Source of the DNA: Gammaproteobacteria bacterium
GTDB taxonomy: Bacteria > Pseudomonadota > Gammaproteobacteria > DSM-19610
DNA length: 50,932 nt
Assembly (NCBI GenBank): GCA_026197075.1
Contig: JAPHQV010000034.1
Location: 1-50,932, forward strand
Reading direction: 5' to 3'
The first letter of the stretch is position 1; every line of letters begins with the position of its first letter. This document shows, one piece after another, positions 41,918 to 50,880 of the stretch. The notes below the pieces were generated by a model. The model was not told where the DNA came from. It did no database searches and saw only the letters and a program-made list of their open reading frames with translations. The position numbers and the translations under genes are program-made.

Positions 41918-43120
41918 TCAGGTAATCTTCCCGAGAATATCGTAGATCGGACCGAGCACGGAGAGCATGACCCATCCCAGCAGCAGGCCCAGCACCACGG
42001 TGAGCGCGGGCTCGATGAGCGCCTGTACGCGCTCGATGGACTCCCGCACGTCACGATTGTAGAAATAACTGACATTGGCGAGCGCCTCGTCCAGTGCCCC
42101 GGTATTTTCACCTACACGTAGCATGCGGATTACCAACGGCGGGAACAGGCCGGTGTTCTCGAATGAACTGGTGAGCCCTACCCCCTCGCTGATCTGTCTA
42201 TAGACGCGTTGCAGCGCCTCCTCGATGACCTTGTTGTCCACCAGCTGCTCGGAGATGCGCAGGGAATCGAGTACCGTGATTCCAGAACCAAACATGAGGG
42301 CGAAATTGCTGGCGAAGCGCGAAAGCAGGATCTTGGCGTAGATGGGGCCGATCGGCCAGATGCGTAACTTGATGCCGTCCAGGCGATAGCGTGCCTGGGC
42401 ATTCACACGAGCCAGATGCCGTATACCGAAGAACAGCGCCGGAGGCGTCAGGAGAATCATGAACCAGTAATTGATGACAAAATCCGAAACCACGATGAGG
42501 GCCCGGGTATGAATCGGCAACTCCTGGCCCACGGACGTGATGAAGCTGGTCAATTGCGGCACCAGGTAGATCATCATGAAAAACAGCACGCCGAGCACCA
42601 CGGTTGCCACGAAGGCGGGGTACATGACGATCTTCCTGGTGTGCGCGGCCAGCTCATCCTGCCACTTCAGAGATTCCGTGATATTACGCAGCACATCCGG
42701 CAGCATGCCGCTTTGCTCGCCAGCACGAATCAGGCTGTAGAAAACCTTGCTGAAGATGGCCGGAAAACGTTCCAGCGCCTCGGACAAGGTCTTCCCTCCC
42801 TCGATATCCTCGATCAGTCCGGCTACCACCTCGCGAAAGCGCGGATTATCGATGCTATCGCGCAGGTCGGCCAGGCCCTCCATGATCGGTACACCGGCCC
42901 GCGTCAGTTGCTCCAGGTGAAAACAGAAGGCGATGAGCTCCCGCCGCCCGACCTTGCTCCGACCCAGTTGCCAGTCACGCCGGCTCGCCGGTTTGCAGCG
43001 GATCATCTCCAGGCCCATGCGCGACAGGCGGGTCTCCAGATCCGAATCATTGGCGGCATCGATGCGACCGAATACGATCTTGCCGTCGTCATTGATTGCC
43101 TTGTATTCAAATGCGGACAT
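41918..43120 (-). CDS. mshG: Pilus assembly platform protein MshG/PilC/GspF family
   Basis: 400 aa with two T2SSF domains (about 65-190 and 270-395), each ending in TM helices. Family signatures: LEQLTRAGVPIMEGLADL, LIRAGEQSGMLPDVL, LMFGSGITVLDSLRISEQLV and MLRVGENTGALDEALANVSYFY. It is the inner-membrane platform that the assembly ATPase turns or pushes. ATG 43120 is 4 bp behind mshE. Confidence 0.93.
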   Translation of the reverse strand: MSAFEYKAINDDGKIVFGRIDAANDSDLETRLSRMGLEMIRCKPASRRDWQLGRSKVGRRELIAFCFHLEQLTRAGVPIMEGLADLRDSIDNPRFREVVAGLIEDIEGGKTLSEALERFPAIFSKVFYSLIRAGEQSGMLPDVLRNITESLKWQDELAAHTRKIVMYPAFVATVVLGVLFFMMIYLVPQLTSFITSVGQELPIHTRALIVVSDFVINYWFMILLTPPALFFGIRHLARVNAQARYRLDGIKLRIWPIGPIYAKILLSRFASNFALMFGSGITVLDSLRISEQLVDNKVIEEALQRVYRQISEGVGLTSSFENTGLFPPLVIRMLRVGENTGALDEALANVSYFYNRDVRESIERVQALIEPALTVVLGLLLGWVMLSVLGPIYDILGKIT

Positions 43121-43124
43121 CAGA

Positions 43125-44834
43125 TCAACCCAATCGGTCCGTAAGATCGATCACACGCGAGATCTCGTCAAGCGTGGTGATTCCCTCGAGCACACGGCGT
43201 ATCCCGTCCTCGCTCAATGGCTGGAAGCCCTTGGAAAGAGCCATGTTGTACAATTCGCTCCAGGTAGCCCGCCGGGCCACCAGTTCATCGAGATCAGCAT
43301 CCATTTTCAGGATTTCCATCACCGAGATTCGCCCTCGATAGCCGGTATGACCGCAGTGATCGCAGCCACGCGCCTGATACAGTGTGATTTCGGATTCCGC
43401 CGTTGAGCGCAGCAGCTTGTGTTCAAAATCCGTGGCGGGAGCGGCCTCCCGGCAGTGCAGGCAGAGCTTGCGGATCAAGCGCTGCGCAACGATGCCAATG
43501 ATATTGCCAGCCAGGACATCCGGGACGATGCCGAGATCCAGCAGGCGCGGGATAGCGCCGATGGCCGAATTGGTGTGCAAGGTGGAATACACCTGGTGAC
43601 CGGTCATGGCGGCGCGCAGCGCCATGTCGGCGGTATCCTCGTCACGCACCTCACCAACCAGAATGATGTCGGGATCCTGGCGCAGCATGGACCGGATTCC
43701 GCTCGCGAAATCCATCTTGGCCGCCTCGTTGACTGAGCTTTGCCGAATCAAGGGCATCGGGTACTCGACCGGATCCTCCAGTGTCATGATATTCACCGAC
43801 TCGCTGCTGACATGACTCAGCATGGAATACAGCGTGGTGGTCTTGCCGCTTCCGGTCGGGCCGGTAACCAGGATAATCCCCTCCGGGCGTGCCATCATGA
43901 GCTTCAGCAGGGAGAGGGAATCCGCCGGCAGGCCAAGATTGTCGAGCGCAACAATCCCCTTGTTGCGGTCGAGTATGCGCAGGACGATGTTCTCGCCCCA
44001 GGTCGTCGGCTGCACCGATACACGGAAGTCGATGGGACGGCCATACAGGGTCAATGAGATGCGTCCGTCCTGCGGCGTGCGCGTTTCCGCGATATTCATA
44101 CCCGACATCACCTTCAGTCGCACGGCGATGGCGGACCAGTAGTTTTTATGCAGGCTGCGCACCTGGCGCAGAACGCCGTCGATACGGTAACGTACGCGCA
44201 GAAAGCCTTGCTCGGGTTCAAAATGTATGTCCGAAGCACCCGCCTTCACCGCATCGGAGAGCATGGCATCGACCAGCCTCACCAGCGGCTGACTGTATTC
44301 CTCACTTTCACCCTTCAGGCTGTTGTAATCGACCTGGCCGGTCTCGATTTCATGCAGGATCCCATCCACGGTCAATATATAGCCGTAGAACTGGTCGATT
44401 GCGGATTCGATCTCGGATTCGCCCGCCAGTAAAGGGTGTATCTCGACACGTCCGCCCAGGATGGCGCGCAGCTGATCCAGTGCAACTACGTTGCTGGTAT
44501 CGGCCATGGCGACGGTAAGCAGGTGACGAGCGTTGTCGATCGCGATCGGCAGCACCCGGTAGCGCCGTGCGACCTCCTTGGGCACGAGTTTGAGCGCGTC
44601 CTGGTCCACGACGACCTTGTGCAGATCCACACTCTCCTGGCCCAATGCCTCGGACAGCGCATCGCGAACGATCGCTTCGGTCGTAAACCCCAGCGAAACA
44701 ATGATGCGACCCAGTTGCTCACTGGTCTTCTTCTGCTCTGTGAGCGCAATACGCAACTGGTCCTGACTCAGGATCCCCTGCTCGATCAGGATATCGCCTA
44801 TGCGGCGCGGAGGCTTGGCAGCAGGCGCATTCAT
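43125..44834 (-). CDS. mshE: Pilus assembly ATPase MshE (GspE/PilB family)
   Basis: 569 aa. The N-terminal MshEN-type domain carries RIGDILIEQGILSQDQ...LRIALTEQ and a second, weaker motif (LGRIIVSLGF), the pattern that binds cyclic di-GMP in Vibrio MshE. The core has Walker A GPTGSGKTTT, Asp-box DPDIILVGEVRDEDTAD, His-box STLHTNSA and a zinc tetracysteine CLHC...CDHCGHTGYRGR. It powers pilus extension. No retraction ATPase (PilT) is in the window. ATG 44834 overlaps the upstream stop. Confidence 0.94.
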   Translation of the reverse strand: MNAPAAKPPRRIGDILIEQGILSQDQLRIALTEQKKTSEQLGRIIVSLGFTTEAIVRDALSEALGQESVDLHKVVVDQDALKLVPKEVARRYRVLPIAIDNARHLLTVAMADTSNVVALDQLRAILGGRVEIHPLLAGESEIESAIDQFYGYILTVDGILHEIETGQVDYNSLKGESEEYSQPLVRLVDAMLSDAVKAGASDIHFEPEQGFLRVRYRIDGVLRQVRSLHKNYWSAIAVRLKVMSGMNIAETRTPQDGRISLTLYGRPIDFRVSVQPTTWGENIVLRILDRNKGIVALDNLGLPADSLSLLKLMMARPEGIILVTGPTGSGKTTTLYSMLSHVSSESVNIMTLEDPVEYPMPLIRQSSVNEAAKMDFASGIRSMLRQDPDIILVGEVRDEDTADMALRAAMTGHQVYSTLHTNSAIGAIPRLLDLGIVPDVLAGNIIGIVAQRLIRKLCLHCREAAPATDFEHKLLRSTAESEITLYQARGCDHCGHTGYRGRISVMEILKMDADLDELVARRATWSELYNMALSKGFQPLSEDGIRRVLEGITTLDEISRVIDLTDRLG

Positions 44835-46192
44835 GGCTGCGGCATGACGGATAGCGACGCAACCCGTCCCTGGGCGGTCGCGTGATCGAATTGGACGGTC
44901 TGGCTTCGCGCCAACTGCAGGGCACGTCGGTAGTATTCCACCGCCAGACCCGGCCGACCCAGGTGCTCAAGGCTTACGGCCAGGTTGAAGGCATAATCGG
45001 CATTGTCCGGCGCGAGGCGCTGCGCCTCGAAATACGCCTGTTGCGCCTGCGGCCAGCGCCTCTGTGTGGCATACAGATTGGCGAGGGCAAAGTGCAGATG
45101 GGCCGAGTTCGGCTGCTCCGCGAGCCTGAGCTTCAGTTCGCTCTCGCTGTTGCCACCCTGCACCTGCTCGAGCGCCGCAAGGACCGCGAAGGCGGTGGCG
45201 TCCCTGGGGTTGATGCGGAGTAACTCCCGATATTGATCAATCGCCGTATTCCGGTCACCGGTACGCTCGGCCAGTGCGGCCAGTCCCAGCCGCGCATCGC
45301 GATTACCGGGATCGCCAGCAAGGACTGCGCCATAAGCCTGCTCCGCCTGGGTCCAGCGCTCGGCCTGGAAATGCTCATAGGCGCTCAGCAGCAAGGTGTT
45401 GACGCGATCCGGACGACGGCCACGTTCGATCCGGATCACCGCTTCCTGTCTAGGCATCGGGGTGGCGGCGGTCTGTCCTGTCGCGTGATCGAGTCGCTCT
45501 CCAAATGGCTCACTCACATCCTCAGGCAGGCGCTGATCCACCTGCCCGATATCCTCAGGTACCGCGGCCGGCAAGCCGGAACTTTCCTGCACAGGCGCGG
45601 CAGGGGCGAGGTGTGACGCGGACGATGACTCATCGGCCAGTTGCGGCGTGGTGTTCGCATCCGTCTGGCCATCGAGCACGCCGGCGACCGAGATCGATTG
45701 CGGGAGACGTATATAGCCCTGCGGTTGCGCAAGTGCCGCGTAGTAATAATAACTTCCAATGGCAAGCGTCAAGGCGACGGTCAACCCCGTGATTCCCATC
45801 CATGTGCGACGTCTTTGTGCAGCCTGCTGCGAGATTCTCGTTCCCAGCAAACGTGCCGCCGCCTGGGCGCCTGACGTTGCCGTGATTACCGGTGGTGACT
45901 GCGTCGTGCTTGGCTCTTCCGGCACCGACTCCGTCGCAACCGGCCGTGTTTCGGCCTCCGCGAATGGTATTTCGGGCGCCTCTTCCTCGCGCGCAGTTTC
46001 CGGCGTCGATGGCGGCACCGTCTCGGCGACAAGCGGCGAATCCTCGAGCGCCAGCGTCAGCCCTTGCGCATGCCCGTTATCCACCGCATCCTCGCTTGCA
46101 GGAATCCGTTCCGGCGCCTCAGCCACAGGCTCCGCCGGCTTGTCCTCCTTGACACGCTCCGCCTGTTTCAGCGCGTCCATCAATAGACTCAT
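44831..46192 (-). CDS. MshN-like TPR protein
   Basis: 453 aa. Short N-terminal motif MSLLMDALKQAERVKED, as in MSHA/ExeB-type partners, a Glu/Pro-rich spacer, one TM helix near 175-195 (MGITGLTVALTLAIGSYYYYA), another low-complexity spacer, then tetratricopeptide repeats from about 280 to 440 (AYEHFQAERWTQAEQAYGAVL, LGLAALAERTGDRNTAIDQYRELL). A bitopic protein with its TPRs in the periplasm, likely aiding secretin or pilus assembly. ATG 46192 overlaps the mshL stop. Confidence 0.78.
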   Translation of the reverse strand: MSLLMDALKQAERVKEDKPAEPVAEAPERIPASEDAVDNGHAQGLTLALEDSPLVAETVPPSTPETAREEEAPEIPFAEAETRPVATESVPEEPSTTQSPPVITATSGAQAAARLLGTRISQQAAQRRRTWMGITGLTVALTLAIGSYYYYAALAQPQGYIRLPQSISVAGVLDGQTDANTTPQLADESSSASHLAPAAPVQESSGLPAAVPEDIGQVDQRLPEDVSEPFGERLDHATGQTAATPMPRQEAVIRIERGRRPDRVNTLLLSAYEHFQAERWTQAEQAYGAVLAGDPGNRDARLGLAALAERTGDRNTAIDQYRELLRINPRDATAFAVLAALEQVQGGNSESELKLRLAEQPNSAHLHFALANLYATQRRWPQAQQAYFEAQRLAPDNADYAFNLAVSLEHLGRPGLAVEYYRRALQLARSQTVQFDHATAQGRVASLSVMPQP

Positions 46193-47808
46193 GGACGATC
46201 TCCGCGCAACTGTTCCGTCAATCGCTGGGGTTCCGAGGTGATATCCCACCGTCCCGGCAGGTAACGCTGGTAATCCGCCAACTCTCCACCCAGGCTGGCA
46301 TCGCGGATCACGCGCGGACGCAAAAAAATCACCAGTTCGGTGCGGTTTACCCGGTTATCTCGATAGCTGAACACGTCCCCTATCCCCGGAATCTCCGACA
46401 GGACAGGCGTTCCGCTTCGACCGAGATCCACGCTGTCCTGGATCAGGCCGCCAAGCACCGCCGTCTGGCCGGAATTGATTCGCAACAGGGAGTCCATTTC
46501 ACGCACCTGGATCTGTGGAACACTGCTCTCGATGTTGAACGGCGCCAATGCAGGGTTCGGATCACGCACGAAACTGGTCACCCGGGAGATGGTCGGGCGA
46601 ATATTCAGGATCACCGTATCGGTATCGTTGATCTGCGGCGTAACACTCATTACAAAGCCGACTGGAACCGTGTGCACGGTGCTGGTGAAGGTCGTGTTGG
46701 CCACGCCATCGGTCGCTGTCGTGTCTGCCTCGATAGTGAAATACACCAGGTTGTCGACCACCTTCAGCAGTGCGGTCTGGTTGTTGATCGCCATGATTCG
46801 CGGGCTGGAGAGGACTTTCACATCGCCAAACTGACGCAGCATGCCGACATTGGCGGTGACATCGCCGCGCCGCGTATCCGGGTCGGAATAGGTAAGCAGC
46901 GAGAAGGGTGTCTCGCTGAGGTTGGTCCCGAGCAACGACTGGTTCACGCTGAGACCGGCGCCATTGGCGAGCAGATTCCAGTCCACGCCGAACTGGTACT
47001 GGTCATTGAGCTTCACTTCGACCACGGTGGCCTCGATCATGACCTGGCGCTGCGCGCTCACCAGTATCTGATCCAGGAAGCCCATGATCTGCCGATGCTC
47101 GCGTGTGGTGGCCCGTACGGTAAGGATGCCCGATTCGGCGTTCACGATGACCGCGGCCGACCCCTCGGTATCACTGACATCACCAAGAATCGCACGCACG
47201 TTGCGTTCCAGTGTTCTCCAGAACTGGTGATTGGACGTGCTGGTCACATCCGTTGTCGAATTGTTCCCACCCGCGCCTCCGCCTGCCGCGCCGCCCGCGG
47301 CCTGGCCCGTGGTGGCGATCTGGGTCGCAACACTCACATTACTGGTGTTGTCGCGACCCATGTTCACATAGTCGATCTTGTAGCTGCGCAGGAATGGATG
47401 ATCCGGTTCGACCTGGAGCGTATCGCCTTCCAGCGTGAACCGGACATTCGCCTGGCGCGCGATGCGATCCAGGATCTGCGGCAGGGTCTGGTCGATGGCA
47501 TTCAGGGTAACGGTACCACTGACGCCCGGATGTATATCCACATTTATGTCAGCATCACGCGCCAGCGCAAACAGCATGTCTTTCACCGACACCTCGGTGA
47601 CGACCACGCTGTAGGTTTCCAGTGGTGGACTCGGTTTTGGCACTTCCAGCCGCGGCGCGCTCTGCACCGGTGAGGGGATGTCCTGCATGGCTGTCCGCGG
47701 CGAGGCCACATGTCCCTGATCGGGGCGTTGCGGGGTCGGCGCACAGGCAACCAGCAGCACGCCTGCCAGCAGCGTCGCTAAACGTGACGAATATCGTGTA
47801 TGCATCAT
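46189..47808 (-). CDS. mshL: Pilus secretin MshL (PilQ/GspD family)
   Basis: 539 aa outer-membrane lipoprotein: lipobox LLVACAP near residue 20. STN/secretin N-domain (VSVKDMLFALARDADINVDIHPGVSG), a Gly-rich loop (about 185-200) and the secretin core with VKVLSSPRIMAINNQTALLKV, GFVMSVTPQINDTDTVILNIRP and SGQTAVLGGLIQDS. It forms the gated pore for the pilus. ATG 47808 overlaps the mshM stop; the next ATG (47805) is equally likely. Confidence 0.92.
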   Translation of the reverse strand: MMHTRYSSRLATLLAGVLLVACAPTPQRPDQGHVASPRTAMQDIPSPVQSAPRLEVPKPSPPLETYSVVVTEVSVKDMLFALARDADINVDIHPGVSGTVTLNAIDQTLPQILDRIARQANVRFTLEGDTLQVEPDHPFLRSYKIDYVNMGRDNTSNVSVATQIATTGQAAGGAAGGGAGGNNSTTDVTSTSNHQFWRTLERNVRAILGDVSDTEGSAAVIVNAESGILTVRATTREHRQIMGFLDQILVSAQRQVMIEATVVEVKLNDQYQFGVDWNLLANGAGLSVNQSLLGTNLSETPFSLLTYSDPDTRRGDVTANVGMLRQFGDVKVLSSPRIMAINNQTALLKVVDNLVYFTIEADTTATDGVANTTFTSTVHTVPVGFVMSVTPQINDTDTVILNIRPTISRVTSFVRDPNPALAPFNIESSVPQIQVREMDSLLRINSGQTAVLGGLIQDSVDLGRSGTPVLSEIPGIGDVFSYRDNRVNRTELVIFLRPRVIRDASLGGELADYQRYLPGRWDITSEPQRLTEQLRGDRP

Positions 47809-49196
47809 GTATCCTGTCGCGCCGGCAACCAGTAGCCGGACGCCTCCTTTTTCACGGCCGTCAGGGAACGCAGATAGGGACCATTCCCTTTCAGCGCCGC
47901 GGGTATCTCTTGCAATGCCAGTTGTGCGGCGGCATAGCTGTCATAAATTCCGTACAACACCGACCAGCGCTGTGTGCCATCGATATCCACGGGCACGATG
48001 TACAGGTGGTCGTGATGTGCCTGCCTGGCGGGTTCCATGAGGTAACGTTCCAGCGGTGCGGGTGCCGCGCTGTCACTGGTCATGATCTGAATGGTATAGC
48101 GGCCGACGAAATCCGAGCTCAACCAGGACCGGGTGGCGGCCACACGGGCGGAGAATGTGGAGGGGTAAGCGGTTTTGGTGATTTCCGCTGCCCCGCTACT
48201 CGCCTGTCCGGGATCCATAAGCGCCAGACTGGCCGGTGGCTCGGGGCGGTCCGCATGACGGGATATCGAGGGCGCGTTCATGGCGGAGACGCCCGCCTGT
48301 GGCAACATCGCCAGGCCCGTCGTGCCGATCGCCGCCAGGATCAGGATGCCGGTGGTGAAACCCCAACCCGGGCGTGGCAGCGCCGACCATTTGGCTGCGA
48401 ACTCACTGTCGGCCACGGCCCTGCGCATATGCCGGAACCGTACTTGCCGGCTGCCATCGGCATAGGCGGCCAGCAGGGCCTTGTCGGCAAGGATATGGAT
48501 GCGGCGGATGAGCCCGCTGGAGGCGCGTGCCAGGGACCAGTACGCGGGCCATGTGAATGGATCTCCGCCCAGATACCCCGCCGCCCGGAGCCGGAAGGGA
48601 ATGTAATCGCGGACCTCCGCCAGGCTCAGCGGGGACAGGCTAAAGCTGTGGGTGATCCGGTCGCGCAGCTGGCGTACCTCATGGACGGCCAGATGCGTAT
48701 CCAGTTCCGGCTGTCCGAACAGCACAATCTGCAGCAATTTGTCCTCGCGCGTCTCCAGGTTGGACAACAGGCGGATTTCCTCCAGCGCCTCCAGGTCCAT
48801 GCCTTGCGCCTCCTCGACGAACACCGCCACGCGGCGTCCCTCCGTATGGCGCTGGAGCAGGTAGTCGTGCAGCACCTGGAGCACCTGGAGTCGGCCACCC
48901 TCTGTAGGCAGTTTCAGGTCCAGGGCAATGGCTTGCAGGACGTCTTCACGCCGCAGGCTGGGATTGGCCAGGTAGACGATATCGACATCCGGGGCCAGAC
49001 GGTCGGCGAGCATGCGGCACAGCATGGTCTTGCCGCTGCCGACCTCGCCGGTCAGCTTGACGATGCCCTCGCCCCGCAGGATGGCGTAGGCGAGCGCGTC
49101 CAGCACCGCCCCGCGCTGTGCACCCGGGTAGAAGCGACGCGTATCGGGGGTGATGCGAAAGGGCGAGGATTCCAGCCCGAAATGTTGTCCATACAT
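47805..49196 (-). CDS. mshM: MshM/ExeA-like AAA ATPase with SPOR-like C-terminus
   Basis: 463 aa. N-terminal MYGQHFGLESSPFRITPD is the ExeA/MshM hallmark; Walker A TGEVGSGKTMLC, Walker B RVAVFVEEAQGMD, sensor LQIVLFGQPEL. One TM helix (GFTTGILILAAIGTTGLAML) near 280 puts a C-terminal SPOR-like domain (GRYTIQIMTSDS, WSVLYGIYDSYAAAQLAL) in the periplasm, probably binding denuded peptidoglycan glycan strands. Thus one chain joins ATPase and cell-wall binding to open a path for the secretin. First gene of the pilus operon; ATG 49196, TTG 49202 less likely. Confidence 0.88.
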   Translation of the reverse strand: MYGQHFGLESSPFRITPDTRRFYPGAQRGAVLDALAYAILRGEGIVKLTGEVGSGKTMLCRMLADRLAPDVDIVYLANPSLRREDVLQAIALDLKLPTEGGRLQVLQVLHDYLLQRHTEGRRVAVFVEEAQGMDLEALEEIRLLSNLETREDKLLQIVLFGQPELDTHLAVHEVRQLRDRITHSFSLSPLSLAEVRDYIPFRLRAAGYLGGDPFTWPAYWSLARASSGLIRRIHILADKALLAAYADGSRQVRFRHMRRAVADSEFAAKWSALPRPGWGFTTGILILAAIGTTGLAMLPQAGVSAMNAPSISRHADRPEPPASLALMDPGQASSGAAEITKTAYPSTFSARVAATRSWLSSDFVGRYTIQIMTSDSAAPAPLERYLMEPARQAHHDHLYIVPVDIDGTQRWSVLYGIYDSYAAAQLALQEIPAALKGNGPYLRSLTAVKKEASGYWLPARQDT

Positions 49197-49510
49197 AGCC
49201 AATGCTCCCGGCCTTGGGATATGACCACATTAGATAGCAATATCCGGACCAAGGACCGCGGGAGCCGGATGGCCCGCTCATGCGGATTACATTGAAATCC
49301 GTATCTATTTGATAATTAATCGTTTACAGACCAGGAATCCGGAGGGAGGCATGGTTTTTCACCTGGCAGGGATGCCGAAGCGATTCTGTCAACGAGTTGA
49401 CGCTCACCCTGTGATGCCTTTCCGGGGAGCCGGCCGGGAACACGGGCGGGATCTCCCGCAGCTGCAGGAGGCCTGTCGCTCAAGCCAATCGGGTAGTAAT
49501 AAAGGGGAAA
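49197..49510. other. Intergenic region upstream of the pilus operon
   Basis: 314 bp between mshM and the tRNA-Met gene. It contains the candidate sigma-54 promoter described separately; the part nearest the tRNA 3' end (49310-49510) shows no convincing gene or terminator. A 72-codon open frame here runs into the tRNA and is dismissed. Confidence 0.6.
49235..49252 (-). promoter_or_regulatory. Candidate sigma-54 promoter of the msh operon
   Basis: Minus strand TTGGTCCGGATATTGCTA: GG and GC dinucleotides spaced by exactly 10 bp, as in -24/-12 elements (consensus TTGGCACG-N4-TTGC), with TTGC intact and mismatches in the -24 block. About 40 bp upstream of the mshM ATG. Sigma-54 control is common for pilins. 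Confidence 0.35.
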
Positions 49511-49587
49511 TGGTGGCTACGCCCTGATTCGAACAGGGGACCCCATCATTATGAGTGATGTGCTCTAACCAGCTGAGCTACGTAGCC
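49511..49587 (-). tRNA. tRNA-Met (CAT), elongator
   Basis: 77 nt with 3' CCA encoded. 7-bp acceptor stem GGCTACG / CGTAGCC, D-loop GCTCAGCTGGTTAGAGC, anticodon arm ATCACTCATAATGAT with anticodon CAT, and T-arm around GTTCGAATC. Nearly identical to E. coli elongator tRNA-Met. Its C34 is the known substrate of TmcA, encoded in this window. Confidence 0.97.
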
Positions 49588-49639
49588 AGGGATCATCCAA
49601 GCCGATGGCCGGCTGAAAGCGGCCACGGAAAGAGGCGAG

Positions 49640-49668
49640 ATTGTAGGGGCTCGGGAGGGTCTTGTCCA
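49640..49668 (-). promoter_or_regulatory. Sigma-70 promoter of tRNA-Met
   Basis: Minus strand TGGACA (49663-49668), 17-bp spacer, TACAAT (49640-49645): each hexamer 5/6 to consensus with ideal spacing. Transcription would start near 49633, about 46 nt before the mature tRNA. Confidence 0.75.
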
Positions 49669-49695
49669 GTCGGACCGCTGGACCAGGGGATGTGG

Positions 49696-49715
49696 ATTCC
49701 GGCGTACGCCGGAAT
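49696..49715. repeat. 20-bp palindrome downstream of ychF
   Basis: ATTCCGGCGTACGCCGGAAT is a perfect palindrome 17 bp beyond the ychF stop. Palindromes of this ATTCCGGC type are common dispersed repeats in proteobacteria; here it may end or stabilise the ychF mRNA. No T-run follows. Confidence 0.65.
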
Positions 49716-49731
49716 GACAAGGATAGGATTT

Positions 49732-50823
49732 TCAGACGTTGAAACGGAAGTGCATCACATCACCATCCTTGACGATGTACTCCTTGCCTTCCAGGCGCAG
49801 CTTGCCAGCCTCCTTGGCGCCCTGTTCGCCCTTGCAGGCGACAAAATCCTCGTAGGCGATGACCTCGGCGCGGATGAAGCCCTTTTCGAAGTCGGTGTGG
49901 ATGACCGCCGCGGCCTGGGGCGCGGTGGCACCGATCTTCACGGTCCAGGCACGCACTTCCTTCACCCCGGCGGTGAAATAGGTTTGCAGCCCCAGCAACT
50001 CGTAACCGGCACGGATCACCCGGTTCAGGCCCGGTTCATCGAAGCCCATCTCGGCCAGGAAGGCACCCTGCTCTTCCGCGTCCAGTTCCGCCAGCTCCGC
50101 CTCGATAGCGGCGCACACCGGCACCACGATCGCGCCTTCCTCCAGGGCACGCCCACGCACCAGGTCCAGGCGAGGATTGTTCTCGAAACCATCCTCGGCC
50201 ACGTTGGCGATATACATGGTGGGTTTGATGGTGAGCAGGTGCAGGTCATGCAGCAACTTGCGTTCTTCCCCGCCCAGTCCCAGGGTGCGCACCATCCCGC
50301 CGCCATCGAGGTGATCGCGCACCCGTTCGAACAGTGCCAGCTGGTGCTTGGCATCCTTGTCGCCGCTCTTGGCCACTTTCGCGAGCCGGTAGATGCCCTT
50401 CTCCACCGTCTCCAGGTCCGCCAGCGCCAGCTCGGTGTTGATTACCTCGATGTCGGACAGGGGATCGACACGACCGGCTACGTGGATGACGTTGTCATCC
50501 TCGAAGCAGCGCACCACCTGGGCGATGGCATCGGTCTCGCGGATATTGGCCAGGAACTTGTTGCCCAGGCCCTCGCCCTTGGAGGCACCCGCCACCAGGC
50601 CGGCGATATCGACAAACTCCATGGTGGTGGGGATGACCTTCTGCGGCTTGACGATCTCCGCCAGTTTGTCGAGGCGCGGGTCGGGTACCGCCACCACACC
50701 CACATTGGGATCGATGGTGCAAAAGGGATAGTTCTCGGCCTGGATACCCGCCTTGGTGAGGGCGTTGAACAGGGTGGACTTGCCCACATTGGGCAGACCG
50801 ACGATACCGCATTGAATACCCAT
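49732..50823 (-). CDS. ychF: Redox-regulated ATPase YchF
   Basis: 363 aa, matching E. coli YchF (363). Obg-family P-loop [14 protein letters not shown] with the YchF hallmark NxxE replaced by NTEL-type specificity, so ATP is preferred over [20 protein letters not shown] as the switch II region with Leu/Val instead of the usual catalytic residue; C-terminal TGS domain ([30 protein letters not shown] written across 295-325). It associates with ribosomes and affects oxidative stress responses. ATG 50823 after AGGA. Its usual partner pth would lie upstream, beyond the dispersed repeat. Confidence 0.96.
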   Translation of the reverse strand: MGIQCGIVGLPNVGKSTLFNALTKAGIQAENYPFCTIDPNVGVVAVPDPRLDKLAEIVKPQKVIPTTMEFVDIAGLVAGASKGEGLGNKFLANIRETDAIAQVVRCFEDDNVIHVAGRVDPLSDIEVINTELALADLETVEKGIYRLAKVAKSGDKDAKHQLALFERVRDHLDGGGMVRTLGLGGEERKLLHDLHLLTIKPTMYIANVAEDGFENNPRLDLVRGRALEEGAIVVPVCAAIEAELAELDAEEQGAFLAEMGFDEPGLNRVIRAGYELLGLQTYFTAGVKEVRAWTVKIGATAPQAAAVIHTDFEKGFIRAEVIAYEDFVACKGEQGAKEAGKLRLEGKEYIVKDGDVMHFRFNV

Positions 50824-50880
50824 GGTGTTGTTCCTGTCAGGGCCTGGCTATCGGTGGCAGGCAGTCCGGCATCCTGTGCC

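Noticed and set aside
45235-45246. TTGATCAATCG as an FNR box
   Set aside because: Half-sites overlap instead of being separated by four bases, and it is inside the TPR gene.
49309-49527. 72-codon plus-strand frame
   Set aside because: It runs into the tRNA-Met gene and has no recognisable motif.
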